Assembly: GCA_034439915.1 (NCBI GenBank)
Contig: JAWXBI010000210.1
Coordinates: 1 to 34,410, forward strand
From: JADJLQ01 sp034439915
GTDB taxonomy: Bacteria; Bacteroidota; Bacteroidia; Chitinophagales; Saprospiraceae
Direction: 5' to 3'
DNA length: 34,410 nucleotides
Made by a program: the position numbers and the translations under genes. This document shows, in pieces, positions 25,788-33,343 of the stretch. The notes beneath the pieces were generated by a model that worked only from the letters and a program-made list of their open reading frames with translations, did no database searches and was not told where the DNA came from. Numbering within the stretch: position 1 is the stretch's first letter; each line of letters opens with the position of its first letter.

Positions 25788-26375
25788 ATGATTGATTTCG
25801 AAAACCATAAAGTGAGCGTGGATGAACTCTTCAAGTTGCTTCAATCCAGGGGTTCAGAAAATTATTTTTCCGAACCAGTCACTCAACTGGAACACGCCTT
25901 GCAAACTGCTCATTTTGCCCGGAACCATACGGATAACCCATTAGTTATTATAGCGGCCTTATTGCATGATATCGGCCATCTGATAGAGCCTTCACCTGCC
26001 GCTGCGCATCCTGAATTGGGTAATCAGGACCATGATTATCTAGGTGCTGCCTATTTGAAGACATTGGGCTTTAGAAAAGAAGTCACTTACCTGGTGGCAA
26101 ATCATGTAAAAGCTAAAAGATACCTGGTCACTACGGATCCCAAATACCGTGCTAATCTTTCGGAGGCCAGTAAACAAACACTAGTCCTTCAAGGTGGATC
26201 TATGTGGCCCGATGAGGTCTCCCGTTTTGAATCAGAACCTGAAATCGATTTAATGATCCTGATTCGTATTTGTGATGAAATGGCCAAGGTTCCAGGGTTG
26301 ACTGTTCACACGTTGGAATATTACCGTCCCATGATTGAAACCTATCTGGAACAAGCCAACCATACACCCAATTGA
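25788..26375 (+). CDS. PhnZ-like HD-domain phosphonate oxygenase
   Basis: A 195-residue HD-domain protein of the 'phosphonate degradation HD' group (TIGR03276-like). PhnZ is a mixed-valent di-iron oxygenase that cleaves the C-P bond of 2-amino-1-hydroxyethylphosphonate to glycine and phosphate. From memory of PhnZ, each key residue is found here two positions later: Y26 and E29 (substrate lid), H36, H60-D61, H82, H106 and D163 (iron ligands), and K110 (phosphonate binding). The ASKQTLVLQGG segment is also characteristic. The di-iron site looks complete. No PhnY/TmpA-type 2-oxoglutarate hydroxylase, which would supply the hydroxylated substrate, is in the window. The alkaline-phosphatase-family gene follows after 38 bases. 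Confidence 0.87.
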   Translation: MIDFENHKVSVDELFKLLQSRGSENYFSEPVTQLEHALQTAHFARNHTDNPLVIIAALLHDIGHLIEPSPAAAHPELGNQDHDYLGAAYLKTLGFRKEVTYLVANHVKAKRYLVTTDPKYRANLSEASKQTLVLQGGSMWPDEVSRFESEPEIDLMILIRICDEMAKVPGLTVHTLEYYRPMIETYLEQANHTPN

Positions 26376-26413
26376 CAGTGAAATAATTCATCAAGCTAAT
26401 AATCCCCCCTATC

Positions 26414-27505
26414 ATGAAAATCAAAATTTTATTACTCCTTTTTTACCTGACCTTTTACAATATCCTGGCACAAGAATCCAGTGCCAACCTGATTATAATA
26501 ACCACTGATGGACTTCGGTGGCAGGAAATCTATCAGGGCCTGGATAAAAAACTGGTCAAAACGTGTGAACGTCCCGCAGAAATAAATCAGTTTTATGCAG
26601 GCGACGATCCCGTTAAAAGCAGGGAAAGAATCCTGCCTTTTGTCTGGGGCACACTAGCCAAAGAAGGTTGCTTGTATGGTAACAGAAATTATAAAAACAA
26701 AGTAGATACCCGCAATTATCACCGGTTTTCTTATCCGGGTTATAATGAAATCTTTTGTGGCGCATTTGATCCTTTAGTAAACAGCAATAAAAAAACATAC
26801 AATAAAAATGTATCTATCCTGGAGGAATTAAATAAACACCAGAAATATCACAATAAAATAGCAGTTTTTTCATCCTGGGAATTGTTTCCATATATTTTAA
26901 ATGAACCCCGATCTGGTATTCTGATCAATTCCGGCTGGGAAGATGTCGCAACCGGGGTCATCACTCCCAAATTGGCGAAACTCAATGCCGGTCATAAATT
27001 AAAGCCGGCCTGGAAAGGGGAAACAAGGTTTGACGACCTCACCTGGCAAATAGCCATGGAATATGCCAAATCAAACCATCCGAAGGTCTTACTCATATCC
27101 CTGGATGACACAGATCATTTCGGACATAAAGGTGACTATAAAGGCTATCTCGAAGCCATTGTTCAATTTGATCTATACCTCAAAGAGGTCTGGGATCTTA
27201 TACAAACCGATCCTTTTTATAAAGATCATACCAATCTATTGATTACCACCGATCATGGTCGGGGGCAATTTCCATCGACCTGGCAAAGTCATGGTTTTTT
27301 ACCCAGCCGGTCTGGTGAAATATGGTTTATGGAATATGGACCGGGTATCCCACCTTCCGGAGAAGCAAAATCATGCGTTCAGCAGTGGCAAGCCTCGTTG
27401 GCTTCCCGTATGGCAGGATATTGCAAAATTCCATTTATTCCGGGAAAATCAAATCAGGTATCGACGGGTCCACTGGGAGAATGGATTACGAGTATTAAAC
27501 CTTAA
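26414..27505 (+). CDS. Secreted alkaline-phosphatase-superfamily phosphohydrolase/phosphodiesterase
   Basis: A 363-residue exported enzyme: signal peptide 1-20 (ending NILAQ), then an alkaline phosphatase superfamily core. Likely metal and catalytic residues are D32 in TTDGLRW, nucleophile S106 in RFSYPGYNE, D231-D232-T-D234-H235-F-G-H238, D280-H281 in TTDHGRG, and H293. The pattern fits type I phosphodiesterase/NPP and phosphonoacetate-hydrolase relatives, which break phosphate mono- or diesters or, in PhnA, a C-P bond. Being exported, it could release phosphonate head groups or phosphate from a larger molecule. It follows the HD gene closely and converges on the FAD oxidoreductase with 23 bases between. 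Confidence 0.85.
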   Translation: MKIKILLLLFYLTFYNILAQESSANLIIITTDGLRWQEIYQGLDKKLVKTCERPAEINQFYAGDDPVKSRERILPFVWGTLAKEGCLYGNRNYKNKVDTRNYHRFSYPGYNEIFCGAFDPLVNSNKKTYNKNVSILEELNKHQKYHNKIAVFSSWELFPYILNEPRSGILINSGWEDVATGVITPKLAKLNAGHKLKPAWKGETRFDDLTWQIAMEYAKSNHPKVLLISLDDTDHFGHKGDYKGYLEAIVQFDLYLKEVWDLIQTDPFYKDHTNLLITTDHGRGQFPSTWQSHGFLPSRSGEIWFMEYGPGIPPSGEAKSCVQQWQASLASRMAGYCKIPFIPGKSNQVSTGPLGEWITSIKP

Positions 27506-27517
27506 AAGCATATAATT

Positions 27518-27538
27518 CCGAATTGAAATTACAATCGG
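27518..27538. terminator. Weak bidirectional hairpin between converging genes
   Basis: CCG-A-ATTG (27518-27525) pairs with CAATCGG (27532-27538) leaving one bulged A and a 6-base loop. It sits exactly where the two halves of the phosphonate locus meet and overlaps the 3' end of the FAD oxidoreductase gene. There is no long T tract, so termination is uncertain. Confidence 0.3.
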
Positions 27539-28647
27539 GAGATTTCTCGTTCCGCGAGCGCAAACGCGAGGGTCATTCCTGCGCCTCCAAAACCATTGAT
27601 GATGGTACAGTATGGACTTATTTCCTCAATAAAATAAGGATGATCACCTGTAGATTTGAAATAACTCCCCTTCCAATAGGATGCTATATTTAAATCTGGT
27701 AACCGACAAAAGCCGGATAAATAATTCAGAATTTTTTCGTTGATGTCCTGACGAATGAATGGATCAGGATCGTCTCCGTATTGATGACTGTCACCAATCG
27801 TAACTTCTCCCGTTTGGTTTTGGGCGGCCATGACATGGATACCCAACTGGAGCAGATCACGGTGTTCGTCCTGCATTCTATTTTTTAAAATTTCCAGCGA
27901 AGGTAATCCGTTAAAAGCCGAATAATGGATCAATGTCAAACCGCCGCACAAGGATGGACCTAATTTGAACCTATCCGGCTGAATACCGGTCCGCATCATT
28001 TGTAACTGACAAGTCATACCTCCTGGCTTCAAAACCTCCGGAAACAAAAGGTCGATATCACTACCTGTGCATAGGAATATTTTGTCGGCTGTCCACGTTT
28101 GACCCGGACTAATGCAGGTTTGATCATGTATAGCTAAAACGGGAGTATTAAAATGGAAACTACAGTCAGGCTGAGCTTGCAGCCATTCGATCAATTTAGG
28201 AAGAGCTTCCCTGGGGTCAACCAACATATCTTCTCCACTGTACATGGCTCCGATGAGTTCATCACTTACTACACCTGATGATTTATCCACTACTTCGCTA
28301 TAAGACAACCACTTTAAATTTCGTTGATCTTCATGGGCATCAATAAATTCATACAGAGCGTTTTGCTCATCGTTTTGATAAGCCAGATGAAGGGATCCAT
28401 TTTGGTCAAGCTGAAAGTTTGCCTTTTCACTTAGATCAAGCCATATTTGGCGGGACTTCATTGCCAGTTCGTAATATTCGCCTTCCGGTTGACCCGTAGG
28501 CCAAATCATGCCAAAATTGCGAATGGAAGCTCCTTTAGGCCTTGTATTTTTTTCCAGTACCCGGACACGATATCCTTTATTGATTAAGGCATAGGTGGTC
28601 GCTACCCCAGCTATCCCTGAGCCTATGACTATTGCCTGCTTACGCAT
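27529..28647 (-). CDS. FAD-dependent oxidoreductase of phosphonate catabolism (TIGR03364-type)
   Basis: A 372-residue DAO/glycine-oxidase-fold flavoprotein. The FAD-binding motif GSGIAG (9-14) ends in E32. The diagnostic TIGR03364 landmarks are all present: SIRNFGMIWPTGQ (41-53), CQLQMMRTG, GGLTLIHYSAFNGLPSL, and GEVTIGDSHQYG. Family members are encoded with phosphonate-degradation genes and are thought to oxidise aminoethylphosphonate or N-alkylated forms to phosphonoacetaldehyde. That product is exactly what a phosphonatase needs, and one is encoded two genes upstream in the same operon. Its ATG overlaps the transporter's stop by 8 bases. Confidence 0.92.
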   Translation of the reverse strand: MRKQAIVIGSGIAGVATTYALINKGYRVRVLEKNTRPKGASIRNFGMIWPTGQPEGEYYELAMKSRQIWLDLSEKANFQLDQNGSLHLAYQNDEQNALYEFIDAHEDQRNLKWLSYSEVVDKSSGVVSDELIGAMYSGEDMLVDPREALPKLIEWLQAQPDCSFHFNTPVLAIHDQTCISPGQTWTADKIFLCTGSDIDLLFPEVLKPGGMTCQLQMMRTGIQPDRFKLGPSLCGGLTLIHYSAFNGLPSLEILKNRMQDEHRDLLQLGIHVMAAQNQTGEVTIGDSHQYGDDPDPFIRQDINEKILNYLSGFCRLPDLNIASYWKGSYFKSTGDHPYFIEEISPYCTIINGFGGAGMTLAFALAEREISRL

Positions 28648-29896
28648 AAACTTTAAGTAATCGGGTATGTAAAAAAACCGAGTACAAAATCAATATTGTA
28701 CCTCCAACGCTAAGTATATAAATCATTTGCAAATAAAATCCCGATGGAGAAACAGGAAGTACTACAAATTCTTTGATCAACAGGACCAGTATAGTGCCGG
28801 CATACCCAACTGAATCAAACATATACATGAGAAAGCCCGCATTGCCCCTGAATTGGATCATGGCGATGAGCCTGTCCATTACTATACAGTTGAAAGGAAT
28901 ATACCCGGCAAACACCCCCAGGCCAGTGGCTAAATACCAACTCAATCCGGACCAATAACCAGATTGGTAAAGCCAGGAAGAGATGAACAATAAACCAAAA
29001 CCAAAAATCATTAATAGATGGGTATACCCAATAGCCTTAAAATGGTTCCTGATCAATACAAACCCAGCCAATACGGCTAAAAGAATCAGGCTAATCGACA
29101 ATTCGATTCGTGAAATCAACCACATATCCTGTATCTGAAAGTCCTGAAACAATTCCAAAGAAAAATTGTCACGGTAATCTCTGAGAACAGTGTAAAATAT
29201 ATAGATAACCATTAAAGGCAGTAACAAATGGCTCCATTGGGTCCAAAATAGTTTTCTATCGTTTTGATTCATAGGTGATCTGGCCGTCCTGAGTTCCCGG
29301 TCTTTTTCATGGGGAGGCGATATCCGGTTCAACACGGTCAATAAGGCCAGAAAAGGAATAAAAAAGAAACCGCCGGTAACAAAAGGCATCCACGCCGGAT
29401 TAATGCCAACATTCAAAAAATAACTCCCCATACTTTTCACCAGGCCGGAAGAAAAAATAAAACTGGTGGCCAGCAAAGTGGCCATCAAATCAGTGAGTTG
29501 TCTCCCTTCCAAATAACTAAAAACCACGCCCCATACCAGACCGAGGGGAATGCCGTTGAAGAACATCATGAATATAGCATAGGGCGGTGGTACCACTGCA
29601 AAAAGCAATAGAGAAAACCAAGCCAGACTTATAAGTTTGATCAGGAAAAAGAAACGAGCTTCCGGAGTAAGTTCGCTGATTACCCGGATACCCCAGACCT
29701 TACTCAGTGCGTATCCCAGCAATTGAGCGGTAATTAGCCAAATTTTATATGAAATCCCGAAGTATTCCAATGCATCAAAAGAAAGCATAGTAAAGGGTTT
29801 TCGGAATGCATACATGCTGCAATAGATCCCTACTGCTGCCAATGCTGCAATCCATTCCGGGACGTTGCCATTACTTCGCAACCAATTCATTGCCAT
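28640..29896 (-). CDS. DUF5690-family MFS-like membrane transporter
   Basis: A 418-residue inner-membrane protein with about 12 hydrophobic segments, in two halves joined by a charged loop (SPPHEKDRELRTARSPMNQNDRK, about 193-215). The opening VPEWIAALAAVGIYCSMYAFRKPFT and RDYRDNFSLELF are typical of DUF5690, a Bacteroidota family distantly like the major facilitator superfamily. It overlaps the phosphonatase-like gene by 26 bases upstream (20 if the second ATG is used) and the oxidoreductase by 8 bases downstream. The tight coupling makes it the natural candidate for inner-membrane uptake of the phosphonate. No ABC phosphonate transporter (phnCDE) is present. Transport substrate is inferred only. 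Confidence 0.85.
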   Translation of the reverse strand: MAMNWLRSNGNVPEWIAALAAVGIYCSMYAFRKPFTMLSFDALEYFGISYKIWLITAQLLGYALSKVWGIRVISELTPEARFFFLIKLISLAWFSLLLFAVVPPPYAIFMMFFNGIPLGLVWGVVFSYLEGRQLTDLMATLLATSFIFSSGLVKSMGSYFLNVGINPAWMPFVTGGFFFIPFLALLTVLNRISPPHEKDRELRTARSPMNQNDRKLFWTQWSHLLLPLMVIYIFYTVLRDYRDNFSLELFQDFQIQDMWLISRIELSISLILLAVLAGFVLIRNHFKAIGYTHLLMIFGFGLLFISSWLYQSGYWSGLSWYLATGLGVFAGYIPFNCIVMDRLIAMIQFRGNAGFLMYMFDSVGYAGTILVLLIKEFVVLPVSPSGFYLQMIYILSVGGTILILYSVFLHTRLLKVYA

Positions 29897-30572
29897 GGTT
29901 CAATATGATGGGGACACTTTGCCGGAGATTGGCAACCAAATGGGTGTGAGGAAACGATTGCAATAATTCCATCGGAAAATTTGATGAACAAATTCCTATG
30001 TTTAATCCGCACGAGGAGCGCTTCCCTTCTAAAAGATCAGATGGGGTATCTCCGATTTTAGCAATAGTTTCCGGATCATTTACATGGGTCATTTTTTTTA
30101 TCTTATCGATCATGAACGGAAAAGGCCTTCCTGCCTTGACCTGATCAGCAGATACCCTCGCATCGATGTATTCATTCCATCCCAGGCTATTGATGATACA
30201 ATTCATGACATCCTCTCCAAATCCAGTATTGAGCGCTATAAGGATACCTGCCTGTTTCAGTTTTTTAAACGAATTCAACGCATAAGGAACCGGCTTGGAA
30301 TGTTCCAAATAATAACCGATAGCCTCATTGTTGAAAAAACGCAGAATATCTTCCGTTTTAATTACCCCCAGGTTATTTTCCCGGACCTGGTCTATTATCG
30401 TTTGGATGGCTTTGCCTTTTTCAATCCCCATCACCTGATTGGCCTGGTCGGCAGTGATGTCAATATCAAAATTTGCAAAGGACTTTATAAATATTTTTTG
30501 AACGTAATTATTATCGTACACAGTAGTTCCGGCCATGTCAAAAATGGCCAGTTTGATTTTCTTTGCTTTCAT
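29871..30572 (-). CDS. Phosphonatase-like HAD hydrolase (PhnX-like, TIGR03351-type)
   Basis: A 233-residue HAD hydrolase. Motif I is D12-M-A-G-T16, the DxAGT form that separates phosphonatases from ordinary HAD phosphatases. K52 in MGIEKGKAI occupies the position of the phosphonatase Schiff-base lysine in the cap domain. LNTGF (113-117) is motif II, GRPFPFM (147-153) matches the family's xGRPxPxM stretch, and G173-D-T-P-S-D178 is motif IV. The likely reaction is phosphonoacetaldehyde hydrolysis to acetaldehyde and phosphate. The ATG at 30572 is preferred. A -7-like box lies 23 bases upstream, suggesting the gene heads its own operon with the transporter and the oxidoreductase. Confidence 0.9.
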   Translation of the reverse strand: MKAKKIKLAIFDMAGTTVYDNNYVQKIFIKSFANFDIDITADQANQVMGIEKGKAIQTIIDQVRENNLGVIKTEDILRFFNNEAIGYYLEHSKPVPYALNSFKKLKQAGILIALNTGFGEDVMNCIINSLGWNEYIDARVSADQVKAGRPFPFMIDKIKKMTHVNDPETIAKIGDTPSDLLEGKRSSCGLNIGICSSNFPMELLQSFPHTHLVANLRQSVPIILNHGNELVAK

Positions 30573-30594
30573 TCACCGTGCTGGTTTGTGGAGC

Positions 30595-30602
30595 CAAAAC
30601 TA
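30595..30602 (-). promoter_or_regulatory. Candidate -7 promoter box of the phosphonatase-like operon
   Basis: On the minus strand this reads TAGTTTTG, an exact match to TAnnTTTG, 22 bases before the ATG at 30572 and inside the 94-base spacer after the GH3-family gene. No TTG -33 element is visible at the normal distance. Confidence 0.4.
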
Positions 30603-30666
30603 TTTTATTGATATATCCCCCAGGTATTGGATAGGTTAAGGATATATTATGTTTTGTATGAATGGG

Positions 30667-32214
30667 TCAGTTGGTCGAATGGCTGAGGTATGGTGTTACA
30701 AATTGCATCCAACTTTCTTTGAGACTACCCGTTAATATCCTGGGTATTTTGGCTTGTCCATTCATTTTTCCCCTTTCCTGTAACCATAGATAAAAAGTAT
30801 TGACGGGTAAGATATCCACTGCGTTTTGATGGAGCAGGGCTTGACGCTGGATGGCATAATCGTCATTAACCTTTTTGAGAAAATGGTCAATGATTTGAGC
30901 CAGGACATAAGGATCGCCATGCGTATCCATGCCTAAATACCATCTGTGTCCGAAATGGGTTCCGGACTTTTCCCCAATCACACAAAATTCCTTTATTTTA
31001 TAAGGATAACTCTGATTTACATGCTGGATAGCCGCTCGTATATTGCCTTCCGATAAATGTTCACCGGTGAGATTTAAATTTTGTTTGGTTCGGCCAATCA
31101 TTTTGATTTTAGCTTGGTATTTATCGGTAAAACAAATGACATCACCCAATAAATAATGCCAGGCACCGGAAGTAGTACTGATCACCAGCGCATAGGGTAT
31201 ATTTTCCTGTACCTCTTCGATAGGCAAACATTCCGGAAACTCCGATTTCAAATTACCTTCATCATCAAACTGGTCATTATTAAATGGAATGAATTCAAAA
31301 TAAATACCGTGTTGCAACATTAATTTCAAAGACCCGTCGATGGAACGGTCTTGAAAAGCAATAACTCCTTCCGTTGCAGAATATACATTCAGGTAAATTA
31401 AAGGATATTGGAGTGTCCTTTCAAACGATTCCCGATAAGGTTCAAAAAAAATGCCACTGTGGGAGAATAGAGTAAGGTTGGGCCAGATCTGATGAATATG
31501 GTCCAAACCATACTGTTCGATAATTTTTTCAAGAATCAACTGCACCCAGGCCACATTACCTACCAGAAAAGCAATATCCCAATCCAGAGCAGCACGTGCA
31601 ATTGCCTGGATCCTGTCTTTCCAATCCGGAATTTCCAATATCTGTTGATCGGGTTTATACAAAGACCGCAACCAATATGGCCTGTTCTTCGCCATAATGC
31701 CGCTGCAATCTCCGTAAAAATGGATGCCTTCTTTAATTAATTTGGAGGATCCACCTACTAATAAAGCTTGTTTACCCAGCAATGATGGGGTTATTTCAGG
31801 ATAAGCCCAGAGTGAGCTAAATAGCTTTTGAGCGCACCGGTTCCAGGCATTTAGACTTTCGTGTGTTATAGGTATATATTTACTGGATGATTGTACACTG
31901 CCGCTGGATACGCCGTAATAGGGAATGATGCCTGGCCAACTGACATCCGGTTCATCATTCCGTGATCTGTTCCACCAATTTTGAACCATGGATTCGTATG
32001 AATATATGGGTATCCAGGTCCGGAATTCTTTTCTGGGATCCTTCATACGCATCAAATCCCTGAAATCATATCTTCGACCAAAAGCAGTGTGGGCTGCAGA
32101 TTTTAGTAGACGATGCAAGGTTTTGATTTGTTGTTGGTTTGAAGGTATTTGAATCAGTGGATGTTTGGGAGCCAGTTTTATACCAGTATGGAGAAGTTTA
32201 CCTATTACGGACAT
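30667..32214 (-). CDS. GH3-family acyl-adenylate/amido synthetase-like protein
   Basis: A 515-residue protein of the GH3 (auxin-responsive promoter) family, adenylate-forming enzymes that in plants join carboxylic acids to amino acids. The phosphate-binding loop is GVSSGSVQSSSKYIPIT (101-117), corresponding to the usual SSGTTxGxxKYIP; the second Thr/Gly positions differ. YSATEGVIAFQD (about 279) and YLLGDVICFTDK (about 354) provide further adenylate-pocket motifs. Bacterial members are mostly uncharacterised. It is separated from the phosphonatase-like gene by 94 bases on the same strand, so it may belong to the phosphonate unit or stand alone with its own promoter. Confidence 0.85.
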   Translation of the reverse strand: MSVIGKLLHTGIKLAPKHPLIQIPSNQQQIKTLHRLLKSAAHTAFGRRYDFRDLMRMKDPRKEFRTWIPIYSYESMVQNWWNRSRNDEPDVSWPGIIPYYGVSSGSVQSSSKYIPITHESLNAWNRCAQKLFSSLWAYPEITPSLLGKQALLVGGSSKLIKEGIHFYGDCSGIMAKNRPYWLRSLYKPDQQILEIPDWKDRIQAIARAALDWDIAFLVGNVAWVQLILEKIIEQYGLDHIHQIWPNLTLFSHSGIFFEPYRESFERTLQYPLIYLNVYSATEGVIAFQDRSIDGSLKLMLQHGIYFEFIPFNNDQFDDEGNLKSEFPECLPIEEVQENIPYALVISTTSGAWHYLLGDVICFTDKYQAKIKMIGRTKQNLNLTGEHLSEGNIRAAIQHVNQSYPYKIKEFCVIGEKSGTHFGHRWYLGMDTHGDPYVLAQIIDHFLKKVNDDYAIQRQALLHQNAVDILPVNTFYLWLQERGKMNGQAKIPRILTGSLKESWMQFVTPYLSHSTN

Positions 32215-32245
32215 GCCTTTTGATTTATTAAAGGCAAATTAAATT

Positions 32246-32253
32246 CAAAATTA
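32246..32253 (-). promoter_or_regulatory. Candidate -7 promoter box of the GH3-family gene
   Basis: On the minus strand this is TAATTTTG, matching TAnnTTTG, 31 bases before the ATG at 32214. Confidence 0.4.
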
Positions 32254-32267
32254 CCGGAGAGTCTGGG

Positions 32268-32284
32268 TAGGATACGTTATCCTA
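32268..32284. promoter_or_regulatory. Perfect inverted repeat, candidate operator
   Basis: TAGGATA-CGT-TATCCTA has 7-base perfect arms and a 3-base centre. It lies about 15-31 bases upstream of the -7 box at 32246-32253, covering the expected -33 position, where a bound regulator would block or assist RNA polymerase. Its near-CG centre is compatible with LacI-family operators, and a LacI regulator is encoded at 33344-34372. Confidence 0.5.
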
Positions 32285-32548
32285 TTGTAAAATTCAAAAT
32301 GGTAATATCACAATAACTTAACACGAATTCCGAATTAATGATGTGGAATCGCCCTGGCCCGAAGCAGAAGTTCGGACTCCAATCGGTAGGATTGGACCTG
32401 ACAATTCAAAGCGTCTCAACATGACGACCTTAAGCGTCGCTCAGTTAATCTCTTGCTAGTCTGGCCGGATTGTAGGAGTCGTCCGACTTGACATGGAATA
32501 AGAAAGAATGAGTTGTCCTTATTTAATTTAAATAATGGTTCTACTTTC

Positions 32549-33295
32549 CTAAAACCCGATTGAATTTCCCCCATCGACACACAATACCGTCCCGGTGATA
32601 TACCCCGCTTCATCAGAAGCAAAAAATGCGGCCGCAGCCCCGATATCGGACACCTTGCCCATTTTTCCCATAGGAGTACGTCCCATAGCTTTTGCTTTTC
32701 GGGGAGGATCATCATTGAGTGCTTTGGCTGTCATGGCAGTCTCAATAAAACCCGGAGCTATACAATTGATCCTTATGCCATGCACAGAGAGTTCTGAGGC
32801 CATCGCACGGGTAAACCCTTCAATGGCTGTTTTAGAAGCCGAATAGGCAATGACCCTGGGTAATCCATATTGGGCAGCCATAGAGCTGATATTGATGATG
32901 GAGCCGCTGTGGTGGCGGAGCATATCTTTTACTACTTCGCGGGATATGGCAAATACAGAGCAAAGATTTGTGGTCAGCACTTTTTGAAATTCCTCATCGG
33001 TAACTTCAATAAAGTCTTTTTTCATATTGATACCCGCATTATTGACCAGGATATCTATCCGACCAAATTCGGCGACTATACTTTCAATTAAAGCCGGAAT
33101 CGTTTTGAGGTCGGTAAGGTCACAGGTTTTATACTGTGCCAGTGGCCCAAGTCCGGACTGGGCTTGTTGCAATTTGTTTTCATCCCTGCCAACCAGGATG
33201 GTGGTAATCCCCTGTGCTACGAATTTCTCAGCAATACCGAATCCAATTCCTGAGCCCCCACCCGTGACGACCGCTATTTTTTTTATTTCTTCCAT
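32549..33295 (-). CDS. Short-chain dehydrogenase/reductase
   Basis: A 248-residue classical SDR. TGGGSGIG (11-18) binds the nucleotide, NNAG is at 85-88, S137/S138, Y151 and K155 form the catalytic set (YSASK), and PGFIETAM follows. It ends in the family's usual VLCVDGGNSIGF. The sequence resembles gluconate 5-dehydrogenase and 3-oxoacyl-ACP reductase-like SDRs, so oxidation of a sugar acid or alcohol is likely, but the substrate cannot be fixed. It starts 48 bases after the LacI stop on the same strand and probably shares its transcript. Confidence 0.92.
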   Translation of the reverse strand: MEEIKKIAVVTGGGSGIGFGIAEKFVAQGITTILVGRDENKLQQAQSGLGPLAQYKTCDLTDLKTIPALIESIVAEFGRIDILVNNAGINMKKDFIEVTDEEFQKVLTTNLCSVFAISREVVKDMLRHHSGSIINISSMAAQYGLPRVIAYSASKTAIEGFTRAMASELSVHGIRINCIAPGFIETAMTAKALNDDPPRKAKAMGRTPMGKMGKVSDIGAAAAFFASDEAGYITGTVLCVDGGNSIGF

Positions 33296-33343
33296 AATTG
33301 TTTATATCTGCTATTGAGTGAAAAGGCAAAAATAACATTCCAG

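Larger units (their letters stand above)
32215..32548. other. 334-base intergenic region with promoter, inverted repeats and hairpins
   Basis: No gene is seen. The GH3 promoter region lies at the left side (see the entries at 32246 and 32268). Further right are a hairpin CCGAA/TTCGG (32359-32363 with 32371-32375), a stronger one TCCAATC/GATTGGA (32378-32384 with 32390-32396, 5-base loop), and a near-perfect dyad AGTCG-TC-CGACT about 32476-32487. AATTCCGAATT (32326-32336) is repeated at 27514-27524. The composition here is more GC-rich and structured than other spacers, as in a degenerate mobile or REP-like element. Confidence 0.5.

Noticed and set aside
30084..30611. 175-codon + strand frame over the phosphonatase-like gene
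   Set aside because: The minus strand carries all HAD motifs in order, so the + frame is a shadow.
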